Of a stretch of 64,000 bases of DNA, positions 43,677 through 52,707 are shown piece by piece. The stretch's first letter is position 1; each line of letters starts with the position of its first letter. A program made the translations under genes and the position numbers. Source of the stretch: DATFVA01 sp963800255 (GTDB lineage Bacteria; Bacteroidota; Ignavibacteria; Ignavibacteriales; Ignavibacteriaceae); NCBI GenBank assembly GCA_963800255.1, contig CAWDAK010000022.1, positions 186,001 through 250,000 on the forward strand, written 5' to 3'. A model generated the notes under the pieces. The model did not search any database, was not told the DNA's origin, and saw nothing but the letters and a program-made list of their open reading frames with translations.

Positions 43677-44390
43677 TTATTCGGGGACGTGCACCATAAA
43701 ATATTCTTTGGCTGATTTGCCTATTGATCTTGCTTCACTCATGGTCATATGCATATCGTCAGGAGTATCATCTTCATGCCCGGCCTCAACTATTGCAAGA
43801 TCGGCTCCTTTTGCCTGCCTGGCAAGGTCATCACAGTACGCTGTATCCCCGCCATAGCAGATTTTTATACCGTTAAAAGTAAATGAATATCCCAGGGCAG
43901 GGACCTGTCTGGTAGTAACTCCATCGTGGAGGTACTCTTTATGGATCACCGGGAATGGTCTAACCGTTACATTTTTGGTCCTGAAGTTTTTTGGCTGTTT
44001 AACCACTTTTAGATTTATTTTATAGGGTACCGAAGCTGAGTAAACTTTTATAAAGGCATTGTGTATACTTTCAATCTCAACACAACCTTCAGGGTAATGA
44101 ATAGAAAGGGGGGAGGTTTTGTGCATAACCCTCATATATGTTAGCAGAGCCCATACACCTCCAACATGATCGTGGTGCCCATGTGTTATGAAAAGATCGG
44201 ATATTCCGAGAATCTGTTTCATACCGATTTCATTGTTGAGATCACGAAGAATACCATCCCCGGGATCCACAACAAAATAATTCTTACCGCCTTTTATCAG
44301 AATACCTGTAGCGATATTGGGAATTGAACAGAATATCTTTATAGAAAAATCTTTTTTGTTCCAGTTGATCGGGTATTTCTGAGGAGTCAT
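43677..44390 (-). CDS. MBL-fold metallo-hydrolase
   Basis: This 237-residue metallo-beta-lactamase-fold protein has metal motif HGHHDH (ITHGHHDHVGGVW), a further ligand histidine in VIHKEYLHDG, an aspartate in CYGGDTAYCDD, and a late histidine in AGHEDDTPDDMHMTMSEA. The CYGGDTAYC and DDMHMTMSEA parts resemble ribonuclease Z and arylsulfatase-type hydrolases of the MBL family. The substrate is not known; RNase Z itself usually is longer and has an exosite. The gene follows fur by 6 bp and is probably co-transcribed with feoA-feoB-fur. Confidence 0.88.
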   Translation of the reverse strand: MTPQKYPINWNKKDFSIKIFCSIPNIATGILIKGGKNYFVVDPGDGILRDLNNEIGMKQILGISDLFITHGHHDHVGGVWALLTYMRVMHKTSPLSIHYPEGCVEIESIHNAFIKVYSASVPYKINLKVVKQPKNFRTKNVTVRPFPVIHKEYLHDGVTTRQVPALGYSFTFNGIKICYGGDTAYCDDLARQAKGADLAIVEAGHEDDTPDDMHMTMSEARSIGKSAKEYFMVHVPE

Positions 44391-44396
44391 AATTAA

Positions 44397-44870
44397 TTAT
44401 TTTTTATAGTATTTACAATTTTTGGTATCCTTGCAGCGGGCAAAAATATTAAAAGAATAACTATCCACATCAAATCCGAGCTCGTCACTTATTTTCTGAG
44501 GGAGTTCTTTTATGCTTGCATCAGTAAACTCAACTATCCTGCCGCAGTCCATACAAATAAGGTGGTCGTGGCTCTGCTTTTTAAAATTACTTTCATACCT
44601 GGTAAGGTTATCTCCGAAATTTCTTTTTATAACCAGGTCGCACTGAACAAGAATCTCAAGCGTTTTGTATACCGTAGCTCGCGATACACTTGAATTCTGG
44701 TTTTTCATCAGCACGTAGAGATCATCGGCTCCAAAGTGGCCTTCAAAGTCGAGTGCCGAATCCATGACTTCAAAGCGTTCCGGGGTTATCCTGTTTTTTT
44801 CGCTCTTAAGGAATTCTCTGAAAATTTCGGTTGCTTGTGGGTGTTTCAATTTCATAATTCTTTTTAACAT
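44397..44870 (-). CDS. Fur-family transcriptional regulator
   Basis: The 157-residue protein has an N-terminal winged helix (ITPERFEVMDSALDFEGHFGADDLYVLMKNQNSSVSRATVYKTLEIL) and the dimerisation/metal domain with HDHLICMDCGRIVEF. A second cysteine pair near the end (CKDTKNCKYYKK) completes the structural zinc site with CMDC. It follows feoB by 57 bp, so iron is the probable signal, although zinc (Zur), manganese (Mur) or peroxide (PerR) sensors cannot be ruled out from sequence. It may regulate its own operon through the dyad upstream of feoA at 47221-47241. Confidence 0.92.
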   Translation of the reverse strand: MLKRIMKLKHPQATEIFREFLKSEKNRITPERFEVMDSALDFEGHFGADDLYVLMKNQNSSVSRATVYKTLEILVQCDLVIKRNFGDNLTRYESNFKKQSHDHLICMDCGRIVEFTDASIKELPQKISDELGFDVDSYSFNIFARCKDTKNCKYYKK

Positions 44871-44927
44871 ATCAAAAATATTACGGATAAGTTATAATAG
44901 CAAGAAAACCGCTTTTTTATGGTCCAG

Positions 44928-46970
44928 TCAGCTGAACCCGAGTGCCCTCAATCCGTTAACCGTGATAAAAGTAAGGATGTATGCGGTGGAGGTGAAAATT
45001 ATTATCTGCAGAATTGGAATACGCCAGCTTCCTGTTTCTTTCCGGGAGACAGCCACCGTTGACAAGCATTGAAGCGCAAAAATAAAGAATACAACAAGCC
45101 CCATAATCGTGGAAGTTGTGAACAATTTTTGACCTGTATCCCCAACTTCAGCCTGTCTCATAGCTTTAATCATGGAGTTCTGGAAGTTAGCGCTGCTTTC
45201 ATCGGTAACTTTGAAAATCAGGGCAAGAGAACTGACAAAAACCTCGCGTGCTGCAAAGGCAGCGATTAAGGATACACCAACCCTCCAATCCATCCCCAGT
45301 GGTGTCATTACCGGCTGAATGAATTTGCCCATATCAGCAGCATAGGAAGATGATAGTCTTGCTGCTGACTGTGCAGCTATAACCTGATCTTTTGAAAGTC
45401 CATTTGTGTCAACCTGCGGACTGGTATTCGGGAAGTATGTAAGAAACCATAGTATAATGGAAAATCCGAGTATAATAGGACCGGCTTTCCTGAGATAATG
45501 CTTGGCATTATGATAGGTATTAATTCCTATAACCTTAAGCTTGGGTTTTCTGTACGCGGGTAGTTCAAGAATAAAAGAAGAATTATCTTCGGTTTTAATC
45601 AGGGTATTCTTGAATTTGTTAATAATTCCCGCTACAGTAACTGAAGAGACCACACTAAATATGTATATACAGGCAAGCATAATACCGCCGAGCCATGATT
45701 TATCACCAGGAAAAAGAAATGCGATGAGTAAGGCATAAACCGGAAGTCTTGCACTGCAGCTCATCAGCGGGAGTATGAATATAGTAAGAAACCTTTCCCG
45801 TTTGTTTGGAATCGTGCGCGTAGCCATCATCGCAGGAATAGCGCAGGCAAATCCTGAGAGCATAGGGACGAACGACTTGCCGTTCAATCCAATCCTGGAT
45901 AAAGGTTTGTCAATAAGCATAGCGCCTCGTGCAAGATAGCCACTGTCTTCCAGGAACCCGAGTATGAGGAAAAGAATAAGAATCTGGGGAACAAAAACCA
46001 GCACCGAACCGGTACCGCTTATAATCCCGTTGGCAATCAGGTCACCATACCAATTGTTTCCGAGAATATTAAAAGCTGCAGCGGATAAAAATCCGAATGC
46101 TGAATCGACAAGGTCCATAAGCGGCTGAGCAAGCCAGAAAATAGAAGTGAAAGTTACCGCCATAATCAGGAAGAAGAAAAAGATTCCCCAGATCCTATGC
46201 AGCAGCAGTCTGTCTATCCTTAAAGTCGTTCTGTCAATTTGTTTACATTCGATTTTAGCTTTGGAGTTAACGAGTATTCTAAGCTGTTTGTTTGCCTTAT
46301 TTAAATTAACTTTTGGTTCTTTTGCAGATCTTACAAGTACGTCTTTCTCAATAATCTCTATTTCCCTGTATACCTGAAGAAGGCCCTTAAAAGAACTTTC
46401 CCCGTTTAGCCTGGTTATTCTGGCTTTGTCAGCAGGACTTGAATTGCTAATACTAGTTTCAACTTCAGCAATTAGTTTATCTATGCCTCTGCCGCTTCTG
46501 GGATCCACTTCAATAACAGGACAATTCAGCTGTACCGCAAGCTTTTCTGAGTTTATCCCAAGTTCTTTTCGCTTAAGGATATCCAACATCGTTAAAGCTA
46601 TAATAACATTAAAATTACAGGATAGGAGCTGTTTTGCAAGCAGAAGGTGCCTTGAAAGCTGGCTGGCATCAACTGTTACAATTATAACATCAGGTGTTCC
46701 CAGCCGGGGATGTGAATAAAGGGAATTTACTGAAACAGCTTCATCAGGTGAACCAGGAATAAGACTGATGATGCCCGGGGTATCAACCACATTGGCATTC
46801 AATCCGAATCTTTCAAGCAGCCGGCATACTGAGTACTCAACTGTGGCGCCCGGGTAATTCACGGTTTTGTAATTTTTCCCGCTTAGATAGTTGAATAACG
46901 TAGTTTTGCCTGAGTTGGGAGGTCCAACCAGAGAAACGAGAGGGAAGGTACTTATTGTCTGAACATTCAT
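44928..46970 (-). CDS. feoB: Ferrous iron transporter FeoB
   Basis: This 680-residue inner-membrane Fe2+ transporter has an N-terminal G domain with G1 GPPNSGKTT, G2 region GATVEYS, G3 DTPG and the TMLD-type G4. It continues through the helical GDI-like spacer and then the Gate-bearing membrane core (YLARGAMLIDKPLSRIGLNGKSFVPMLSGFACAIPAMMATRTI and later SLIAAFAAREVFVSSLALIF). Length is a little shorter than E. coli FeoB but complete. The start overlaps the feoA stop by four bases. Cysteines LMSCSARLPVY in the gate are conserved. It works with FeoA, and in this operon is followed by a Fur regulator. Confidence 0.97.
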   Translation of the reverse strand: MNVQTISTFPLVSLVGPPNSGKTTLFNYLSGKNYKTVNYPGATVEYSVCRLLERFGLNANVVDTPGIISLIPGSPDEAVSVNSLYSHPRLGTPDVIIVTVDASQLSRHLLLAKQLLSCNFNVIIALTMLDILKRKELGINSEKLAVQLNCPVIEVDPRSGRGIDKLIAEVETSISNSSPADKARITRLNGESSFKGLLQVYREIEIIEKDVLVRSAKEPKVNLNKANKQLRILVNSKAKIECKQIDRTTLRIDRLLLHRIWGIFFFFLIMAVTFTSIFWLAQPLMDLVDSAFGFLSAAAFNILGNNWYGDLIANGIISGTGSVLVFVPQILILFLILGFLEDSGYLARGAMLIDKPLSRIGLNGKSFVPMLSGFACAIPAMMATRTIPNKRERFLTIFILPLMSCSARLPVYALLIAFLFPGDKSWLGGIMLACIYIFSVVSSVTVAGIINKFKNTLIKTEDNSSFILELPAYRKPKLKVIGINTYHNAKHYLRKAGPIILGFSIILWFLTYFPNTSPQVDTNGLSKDQVIAAQSAARLSSSYAADMGKFIQPVMTPLGMDWRVGVSLIAAFAAREVFVSSLALIFKVTDESSANFQNSMIKAMRQAEVGDTGQKLFTTSTIMGLVVFFIFALQCLSTVAVSRKETGSWRIPILQIIIFTSTAYILTFITVNGLRALGFS

Positions 46971-47188
46971 GAAATCTTAATACAATCTGCCTCTTCCTTG
47001 CGGATCGCAACCAGAGTTCCCCTTACAGCGAAAGCCAGAGGATCATTAAATAACGATTTATTTATAAGCTCAATTTCCTGACCGGGGGTAAAACCGAATT
47101 CCAAAACTCGTCTTGAAGATGGATGGCTTTCATCTATCTCATATATAACACCAATCTCTCCGAACTTTAATTCAGCAGCAGTTTTCAT
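46967..47188 (-). CDS. feoA: Ferrous iron transport protein FeoA
   Basis: The 73-residue SH3-like protein has the family pattern GEIGVIYEIDESHPSSRRVLEFGFTPGQEIELINKSLFNDPLAFAVRGTLVAIRKEEADCIKI. It binds FeoB and is needed for Fe2+ uptake. It is the first gene of the feoA-feoB-fur operon and ends in a four-base overlap with feoB. The upstream region holds a perfect 7-7-7 dyad 33 bp before the start. Confidence 0.95.
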   Translation of the reverse strand: MKTAAELKFGEIGVIYEIDESHPSSRRVLEFGFTPGQEIELINKSLFNDPLAFAVRGTLVAIRKEEADCIKIS

Positions 47189-47220
47189 TTTTAATCCGAA
47201 ATAATAAGATTTCCATACTA

Positions 47221-47241
47221 TTTATATTTAGTCTATATAAA
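47221..47241. promoter_or_regulatory. Perfect dyad upstream of feoA, candidate Fur-type operator
   Basis: TTTATAT (47221-47227) and ATATAAA (47235-47241) form exact 7-bp arms around 7 bases, 33 bp before the feoA start. This does not match the classical Fur box, but its place in front of an iron operon with its own fur gene suggests an operator. Confidence 0.45.
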
Positions 47242-47439
47242 AATAACACCATACGCAAAAAATGTCAAGAGAATTATTGATTAAGTTCCTGGTTTAAGTT
47301 TACTATCTTTATCGTAATCTTTATCTTATTCGCGTAAATTTTTAGGGGTTACTGTCTAAAATTGACAAAAAACCCTGTATATGTTTTAGCATAAAAATTG
47401 ATATTTGATATTCACCTGATCAGAAGAAGGAAATATTCT

Positions 47440-49443
47440 TTGAAGCCTTACGGAAAAATATCTCTTGAGAAAGAGCTTTCCCGGACTGTACTCTCGGTCA
47501 CATACCATTTTGACCATCGTAGAGGTAAATACGAATTCATGAGCTCCGGAATCTCTGAACTTATTGGGTACTCATGTGCGGAATTAAACAAACTCGGATT
47601 CGAAAACCTGGTTAAAGAAGTATCTGAAATTACTTCAGATGAAATCACAACACAGGAAACCGAACCTGATGGAAGGGAGGCGCGTCACTATTATGCTAAT
47701 TACCTGGTAACCACAAAAGACGGGGGTGAAAAATGGCTTCAGGATAAAGCTACAAGGTTTGTTGATTCACAGGGAAATAATCTTTTCAGTGTTGGAACGC
47801 TGAAGGAATATACCGAATCAGATAACCTCATAGAAAAATTTAAATATTCTAATGAGAATATTGAAACTGTCTTTGACCTGGCAAATCTGCTGCTGCTAGT
47901 AATTGATGAGGATCAGAAAATAAGGCTTGTGAACAAAAAAGCCTGTGAGCTTCTGGGTATCAGTCAATCTGACATCATTGGTAAAGAATGGACAAATCTT
48001 GTTTCGGCCGATGCTGCTGTTGAACTCAGCGACAATATAGAGAAGACTTTTAAAGAGATTATACCACCTCCTCAAAACCGGGAAATTACACTCATCTCCA
48101 GATCCGGTGAGCCTAAAGCTATTCAGTATAATAATACCGTACTGCGTGATGAAACCGGGAAAATAGTTAGACTTATGTCATTGGGACTCGACGTTACCAA
48201 TAAGAAGAAGGAAGAGAAAATCCAGGAGGTCATTTTCCGGATTATTCAGCATTCGAACGAAGAAACGGATCTGGAAGAACTTTTTCATTTTATTCATTCG
48301 GGCATAAGAGAACTTATGCTTGCTGAGAACTTTTATATCGCGCTTTACGACGAGAAAAACAGCCTGATTACATTTCCATATTTTATTGATAAATATGATA
48401 AAGAGGCACCCCCCATGAAATTCGAAAGGGGACTAACAGAATATATATTACGAACAGGCAAAGCAGAATTGATTACAAGGGAAAGAGATAACGAGCTTGT
48501 TTCAGGAGGAGAGACGGAGGTAGTAGGGACTCAGTCAGCTATCTGGCTGGGAATTCCTCTTAAAATCCGCGATCATACCATCGGGGCACTGGTTGTACAG
48601 GATTACGAGAATGAAGATACTTATACCGAAAAAGAAAAACAGATTCTTGAAGTTGTAGCTTATCCGATTTCAAGGGCTATAGAACGAAAAATAGTTGAGC
48701 AGGATAGAAAAGAACTTATTTTGAAGTTAAGCAAATTGAATACCTCAAAAGACAAGCTTTTTTCATTGATATCCCACGATCTACGCAGTCCTTTTAATTC
48801 ATTGCTTGGTTTCTCTGAGATTTTGACCACAGAATATGATAGTCTTACACACGATGAGGTTAAAGAGTATCTCAATGTAATTTATGAAGCTTCCAAAAAC
48901 CTGTATGGAATGACGAATAACCTGCTTCAGTACTCCAGGTTCCAGGTTGGCCGATTTGATTTTCAGCCCGTAGAAATAAATCTTAATAGCCTCATTAAGA
49001 AAAACCTGAACCTGCTTAAAGGTAACGCTATACGTAAAGAGATATCCCTTTCTGCTGATCTGAACGCCGATGTTTTTGTCCTGGCGGATGAAGACATGCT
49101 GAACTCCACAGTGCAGAATATTATTTCAAACTCTATAAAATTTACCCAACGGGGCGGAGAGGTTAAAATAAGTACTGAGATAATTCCTTTCTTTAGTGAA
49201 GCAACTCATGTTAAGGTGATGGTAGAGGATAATGGAGTAGGGATAAGCCGTACCGAGCTTAATAAAATTCTTTCTGAAGAAATTGTAAGTACTCCGGGAA
49301 CAGAAAGGGAATATGGAACCGGCTTAGGCCTATTAATTGTTAAAGAATTTGTCGAAAAGAATGGCGGCAGAATAGAAGTAAAGAGCAAACTGAACCAGGG
49401 CACAAGTTTCTCCTTCACTCTGCCGGTTTCCGAACAATTATAA
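47440..49443 (+). CDS. Soluble PAS-PAS-GAF sensor histidine kinase
   Basis: The protein is a cytoplasmic histidine kinase of about 667 residues with no membrane helices. It has a first PAS (about 20-125, FDHRRGKYEFMSSGISELIGYS), a second PAS (about 145-255, VFDLANLLLLVIDEDQKIRLVNKKACELLGIS), a GAF domain (about 275-415), HisKA with the phospho-His in SLISHDLRSPFNSLLGFSEIL, and HATPase with EDNGVGISR and GTGLGLLIVKEFVEKNGG. There is no receiver, so its regulator is elsewhere. I prefer TTG 47440 because AGAAGG lies nine bases upstream. A TTG at 47398 would add 14 residues but has no ribosome site. It is followed by a related kinase 96 bp downstream. Confidence 0.9.
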   Translation: MKPYGKISLEKELSRTVLSVTYHFDHRRGKYEFMSSGISELIGYSCAELNKLGFENLVKEVSEITSDEITTQETEPDGREARHYYANYLVTTKDGGEKWLQDKATRFVDSQGNNLFSVGTLKEYTESDNLIEKFKYSNENIETVFDLANLLLLVIDEDQKIRLVNKKACELLGISQSDIIGKEWTNLVSADAAVELSDNIEKTFKEIIPPPQNREITLISRSGEPKAIQYNNTVLRDETGKIVRLMSLGLDVTNKKKEEKIQEVIFRIIQHSNEETDLEELFHFIHSGIRELMLAENFYIALYDEKNSLITFPYFIDKYDKEAPPMKFERGLTEYILRTGKAELITRERDNELVSGGETEVVGTQSAIWLGIPLKIRDHTIGALVVQDYENEDTYTEKEKQILEVVAYPISRAIERKIVEQDRKELILKLSKLNTSKDKLFSLISHDLRSPFNSLLGFSEILTTEYDSLTHDEVKEYLNVIYEASKNLYGMTNNLLQYSRFQVGRFDFQPVEINLNSLIKKNLNLLKGNAIRKEISLSADLNADVFVLADEDMLNSTVQNIISNSIKFTQRGGEVKISTEIIPFFSEATHVKVMVEDNGVGISRTELNKILSEEIVSTPGTEREYGTGLGLLIVKEFVEKNGGRIEVKSKLNQGTSFSFTLPVSEQL

Positions 49444-49539
49444 AAATCCGTTCGGTATCACATGGCGTGTAATATTTTCTTCGTAAAATTTTCTTTCTCG
49501 TATATAATCCGTTTTTAATCCGTATTAAACCGGAGCCGC

Positions 49540-51018
49540 ATGTATCCTAAAACCAGAATACTCATAGTTGAAGATGAGAGCATAGTTGCTGTTGACCTTA
49601 AAAAGACATTGGAAAACTCCGGGTACGAAGTTGTTGGTTTAGCCCGTTCCGGAGAACTTGCCGTTAATAAAGCCATTGAGCTGGAGCCTGACATCATACT
49701 AATGGATATAATGCTTGAAGGAAAAATGACTGGAATTGAAGCAGCAGTTGAAATCAGAAAAAAAAAGGACCTTCCCGTTATCTATCTTACTGCCTACGCA
49801 AACGAAAGCACCCTCTCACAGGCAAAACTTACTCAACCCTTCGGATATATTCTTAAACCATTTGACGAAAAGAACCTGGTTTCCACAATTGAAATGGCTG
49901 TTTATAAACATGTACTGGACCGGCGGCTGAAAGAAAATGAAGAGAGGTACAGGAAACTTGTCGAGAAGTCTCCTGTGGCAATAGGAATACTGACCGGACG
50001 TCAGATTGTATATGCGAATCCCTACGCTGTTAAGATGTTTGGTGCTGCTTCCGAGGAAGAACTGAAAAGCAGGTATATCTTTGACTTTATCCAGGGTGAT
50101 TTTGCTGACCGGCTCAAAGATACTATGCTGAAAATAATTAAGGAAGGTGAAACTGTTGAAGTCATTAACGAAAAATTATCAACTCTTGATGGAAAACAAT
50201 TAGACGTCGAACTTACTGCCATACCTGTTAACTACCAGGAAAAACCAGCCATCCAGGTTGTGATAAGAGATGTTACCGAGCTGAATAAAAAAGAAGAGGA
50301 AAGAAAAAATTATACCGAAAAATTAAAAAATATGAACGAAACGAAAGATAAGTTCCTCTCTCTGATTTCTCACGATCTTAAAAGTCCTTTCAACTCAATG
50401 ATGGGATATACAGAAATGCTGAAGAATGAAATAGACGACCTCTCAAAAGAGGAAAGGGATCTATTCATCGGGTCTGTACATGATTCCACCCGTCATATAT
50501 ATAATCTTCTGAATGATTTGCTCGAGTTTTCTAAATTCTATCTTGGTATGATAAAAATTGAGCCAACAGAAATACCTTTAAAAAAACTGGTTGATGAAAA
50601 TATTGAATTTCTCTCCTCAACAGCAAGACGGAAGAATATTTCGCTGAATAATTGCATAAATGGAGAATTTGAAGTAATGGCTGAAGAAGATATGCTCAAC
50701 TCGGTCTTCAGAAACCTGATTACAAATGCCATCAAATTCACGGGAAAGGGAGGCAGGGTTGAAATTTCAGCCGAGCCCGATCATGATCATCTTAATATCT
50801 CGGTTTCTGATAATGGAATAGGAATGGATGAAAGTACCAAGCAAACCCTTTTCGTTATAGATTCAAAAAAATCCAGACCCGGGACTGCAAATGAAGAGGG
50901 AACGGGTTTGGGTTTGATTCTGGCTAAAGAATTTATCGAAAAAAACGGGGGGAAAATTAGTGTAGTAAGTGAACCAGGTAAGGGAACAACTTTTACTTTC
51001 AGTCTGCAGCTAAGTTAG
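49540..51018 (+). CDS. Receiver-PAS-histidine kinase (N-terminal response regulator domain)
   Basis: The 492-residue soluble protein begins with a receiver domain (ILIVEDESIVAVDL, phospho-acceptor D in IILMDIMLEGKMTGIEA, T in YLTAYA, K in ILKPFDEKNL). It is followed by a PAS domain (about 140-255), HisKA with SLISHDLKSPFNSMMGYTEML, and HATPase with VSDNGIGMDES and GTGLGLILAKEFIEKNGG. The receiver in front means it can be the phosphate acceptor of another kinase and then act as a kinase itself. Its HisKA-HATPase part resembles that of the preceding kinase closely (SHDLxSPFNSxxG, LFSLISHDL), suggesting duplication. ATG at 49540. Confidence 0.93.
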   Translation: MYPKTRILIVEDESIVAVDLKKTLENSGYEVVGLARSGELAVNKAIELEPDIILMDIMLEGKMTGIEAAVEIRKKKDLPVIYLTAYANESTLSQAKLTQPFGYILKPFDEKNLVSTIEMAVYKHVLDRRLKENEERYRKLVEKSPVAIGILTGRQIVYANPYAVKMFGAASEEELKSRYIFDFIQGDFADRLKDTMLKIIKEGETVEVINEKLSTLDGKQLDVELTAIPVNYQEKPAIQVVIRDVTELNKKEEERKNYTEKLKNMNETKDKFLSLISHDLKSPFNSMMGYTEMLKNEIDDLSKEERDLFIGSVHDSTRHIYNLLNDLLEFSKFYLGMIKIEPTEIPLKKLVDENIEFLSSTARRKNISLNNCINGEFEVMAEEDMLNSVFRNLITNAIKFTGKGGRVEISAEPDHDHLNISVSDNGIGMDESTKQTLFVIDSKKSRPGTANEEGTGLGLILAKEFIEKNGGKISVVSEPGKGTTFTFSLQLS

Positions 51019-51149
51019 AAAATAATCCTTTCTAGCGCGAAAAAGGGCGAAAATGTTCACTAATCTGATAATAATTTGAATTAAATACTTATCGGGAAGA
51101 CAGTTTTTTTTCCGTCGGAAAAAAGTAAAAATCACAATATATTTTTTCT

Positions 51150-51167
51150 TTGTATATTTGTATACAA
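51150..51167. promoter_or_regulatory. Perfect dyad upstream of citrate synthase
   Basis: TTGTATA-TTTG-TATACAA has exact 7-bp arms with a 4-base spacer, 71 bp before the gene start. TATATTTG inside it resembles the Bacteroidota -7 promoter element TAnnTTTG. It could be an operator overlapping the promoter. Confidence 0.45.
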
Positions 51168-51238
51168 GTAAAATTAATTTTCCTTTTTTGATACTGGGGA
51201 ATTAAGTATTTTCATTATGTTTATCTCAGGAGGAGAAA

Positions 51239-52564
51239 ATGTCACGATTGAAAAAACAAGTCCAGGATAAAATTGAAGCCTGGCGTCCGCGTACAGCACG
51301 TCTTGTGAAAGAATACGGTAATAAAAAAGTTGGAGAAGTGACTATCGAGCAGGTTATTGGGGGTGCCAGAGGTATCAAAAGTCTCGTAACCGATATTTCT
51401 TACCTTGATCCGAATGAAGGAATCCGCTTTCGCGGTTTAACAATTCCGGAAGTCCTTGATAGGCTGCCAAAAGTACCTGGTGGTGAAATGCCATATGTTG
51501 AAGGTTTTTTCTTTTTCTTACTCACAGGTGATATTCCTTCAGCTGAAGATGTGCAGGAAGTTGCCGATGAATTCCGCAAAAGATCTGACGTTCCTGAATA
51601 TGTATTTGATATATTGAAAGCTATGCCTGCAGATTCACATCCAATGGTTATGTTTTCCGCAGCTATTGTTTCTATGCAGCGGGAATCCGAATTTGTTAAA
51701 GAATACAATACCGGTAATTTGAAAAAGAATGATTACTGGTCACCTACTTATGAAGACGGGCTTAATCTACTTGCTAAACTCCCCGGTATCGCTGCTTTTA
51801 TTTACAGATTAAAATATAAAAATGGCGACATTATTAAATCAAATCCAAGTCTTGATCTTGGTGGAAACTTCGCTCATATGATGGGCATTGATAAACCCTA
51901 TGATGATGTTGCAAGAATGTATTTTATCCTCCATAGTGATCATGAAAGTGGTAATGTCAGTGCACATACCGGCCATCTTATCGCCAGTGCACTTTCCGAT
52001 CTTTACTATTCAATCTCCGGCCTGGTAAATGGTCTTGCAGGACCACTTCACGGACTTGCAAACCAGGAAGTATTAAACTGGCTGCAGGGTGTTTATGACA
52101 GTATGGGAGGCAAGATCCCGACTGAAGAAGAAATGAAGAAATTTGTATGGGATACTTTAAAAAGCGGACAGGTTATACCCGGTTTTGGGCATGCAGTTCT
52201 GAGAAAAACTGATCCCCGGTATATGGCCCAGAGAGAATTCTGCTTAAAACATCTTCCTGAAGATCCTCTTTTCAAATATGTTGATCTTCTATTTAAAGTA
52301 GTTCCTCCAATCCTGGTTGAACAGGGTAAAGCAAAAAATCCATGGCCTAATGTTGATGCACAATCCGGTGTTATTCAATGGTACTATGGATTAAAAGAAT
52401 ATGATTTCTACACAGTATTATTTGCAATCGGAAGATCGCTCGGTGTTGTTGCAAACATTATATGGGACCGCGGTCTGGGTTATCCGATTGAAAGACCAAA
52501 ATCTATTACAACTGCTATGCTTGAAGAAATGGCAGGGATCGAAGAATTGGCAGAAGTAAAATAA
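51239..52564 (+). CDS. gltA: Citrate synthase, eukaryotic-like type
   Basis: The 441-residue enzyme condenses acetyl-CoA with oxaloacetate. The catalytic triad is intact: H261 in GPLHGLANQEVL, H308 in PGFGHAVLRKTDPRY and D363 in NVDAQSGVIQWYYG. The N-terminus (GEVTIEQVIGGARGIKSLVTDISYLDPNEGIRFRGLTIPE) and the HSDHESGNVSAHTGHL block are those of the mitochondrial-like branch rather than of the usual hexameric bacterial GltA, as reported for some Bacteroidota and relatives. It has a very strong ribosome site (AGGAGG seven bases before ATG) and a strong terminator, so it is probably a highly expressed single gene. Confidence 0.96.
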   Translation: MSRLKKQVQDKIEAWRPRTARLVKEYGNKKVGEVTIEQVIGGARGIKSLVTDISYLDPNEGIRFRGLTIPEVLDRLPKVPGGEMPYVEGFFFFLLTGDIPSAEDVQEVADEFRKRSDVPEYVFDILKAMPADSHPMVMFSAAIVSMQRESEFVKEYNTGNLKKNDYWSPTYEDGLNLLAKLPGIAAFIYRLKYKNGDIIKSNPSLDLGGNFAHMMGIDKPYDDVARMYFILHSDHESGNVSAHTGHLIASALSDLYYSISGLVNGLAGPLHGLANQEVLNWLQGVYDSMGGKIPTEEEMKKFVWDTLKSGQVIPGFGHAVLRKTDPRYMAQREFCLKHLPEDPLFKYVDLLFKVVPPILVEQGKAKNPWPNVDAQSGVIQWYYGLKEYDFYTVLFAIGRSLGVVANIIWDRGLGYPIERPKSITTAMLEEMAGIEELAEVK

Positions 52565-52596
52565 TCATCTTTTCCTGGAAATAATCTTTCTGGAAT

Positions 52597-52628
52597 AACG
52601 TCACGGAACAATCCGTGACGTTTTTTTT
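52597..52628 (+). terminator. Strong intrinsic terminator of citrate synthase
   Basis: An 11-bp stem AACGTCACGGA/TCCGTGACGTT with tetraloop ACAA continues into a T-run. This is a canonical Rho-independent terminator 33 bp past the stop. Confidence 0.93.
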
Positions 52629-52707
52629 GCTATCAACAGTCTTAACATTCCCGTTAATAAATTATTATATTCCCTTCATATTTATCACTTTATTATAAAA
52701 GCAAACA

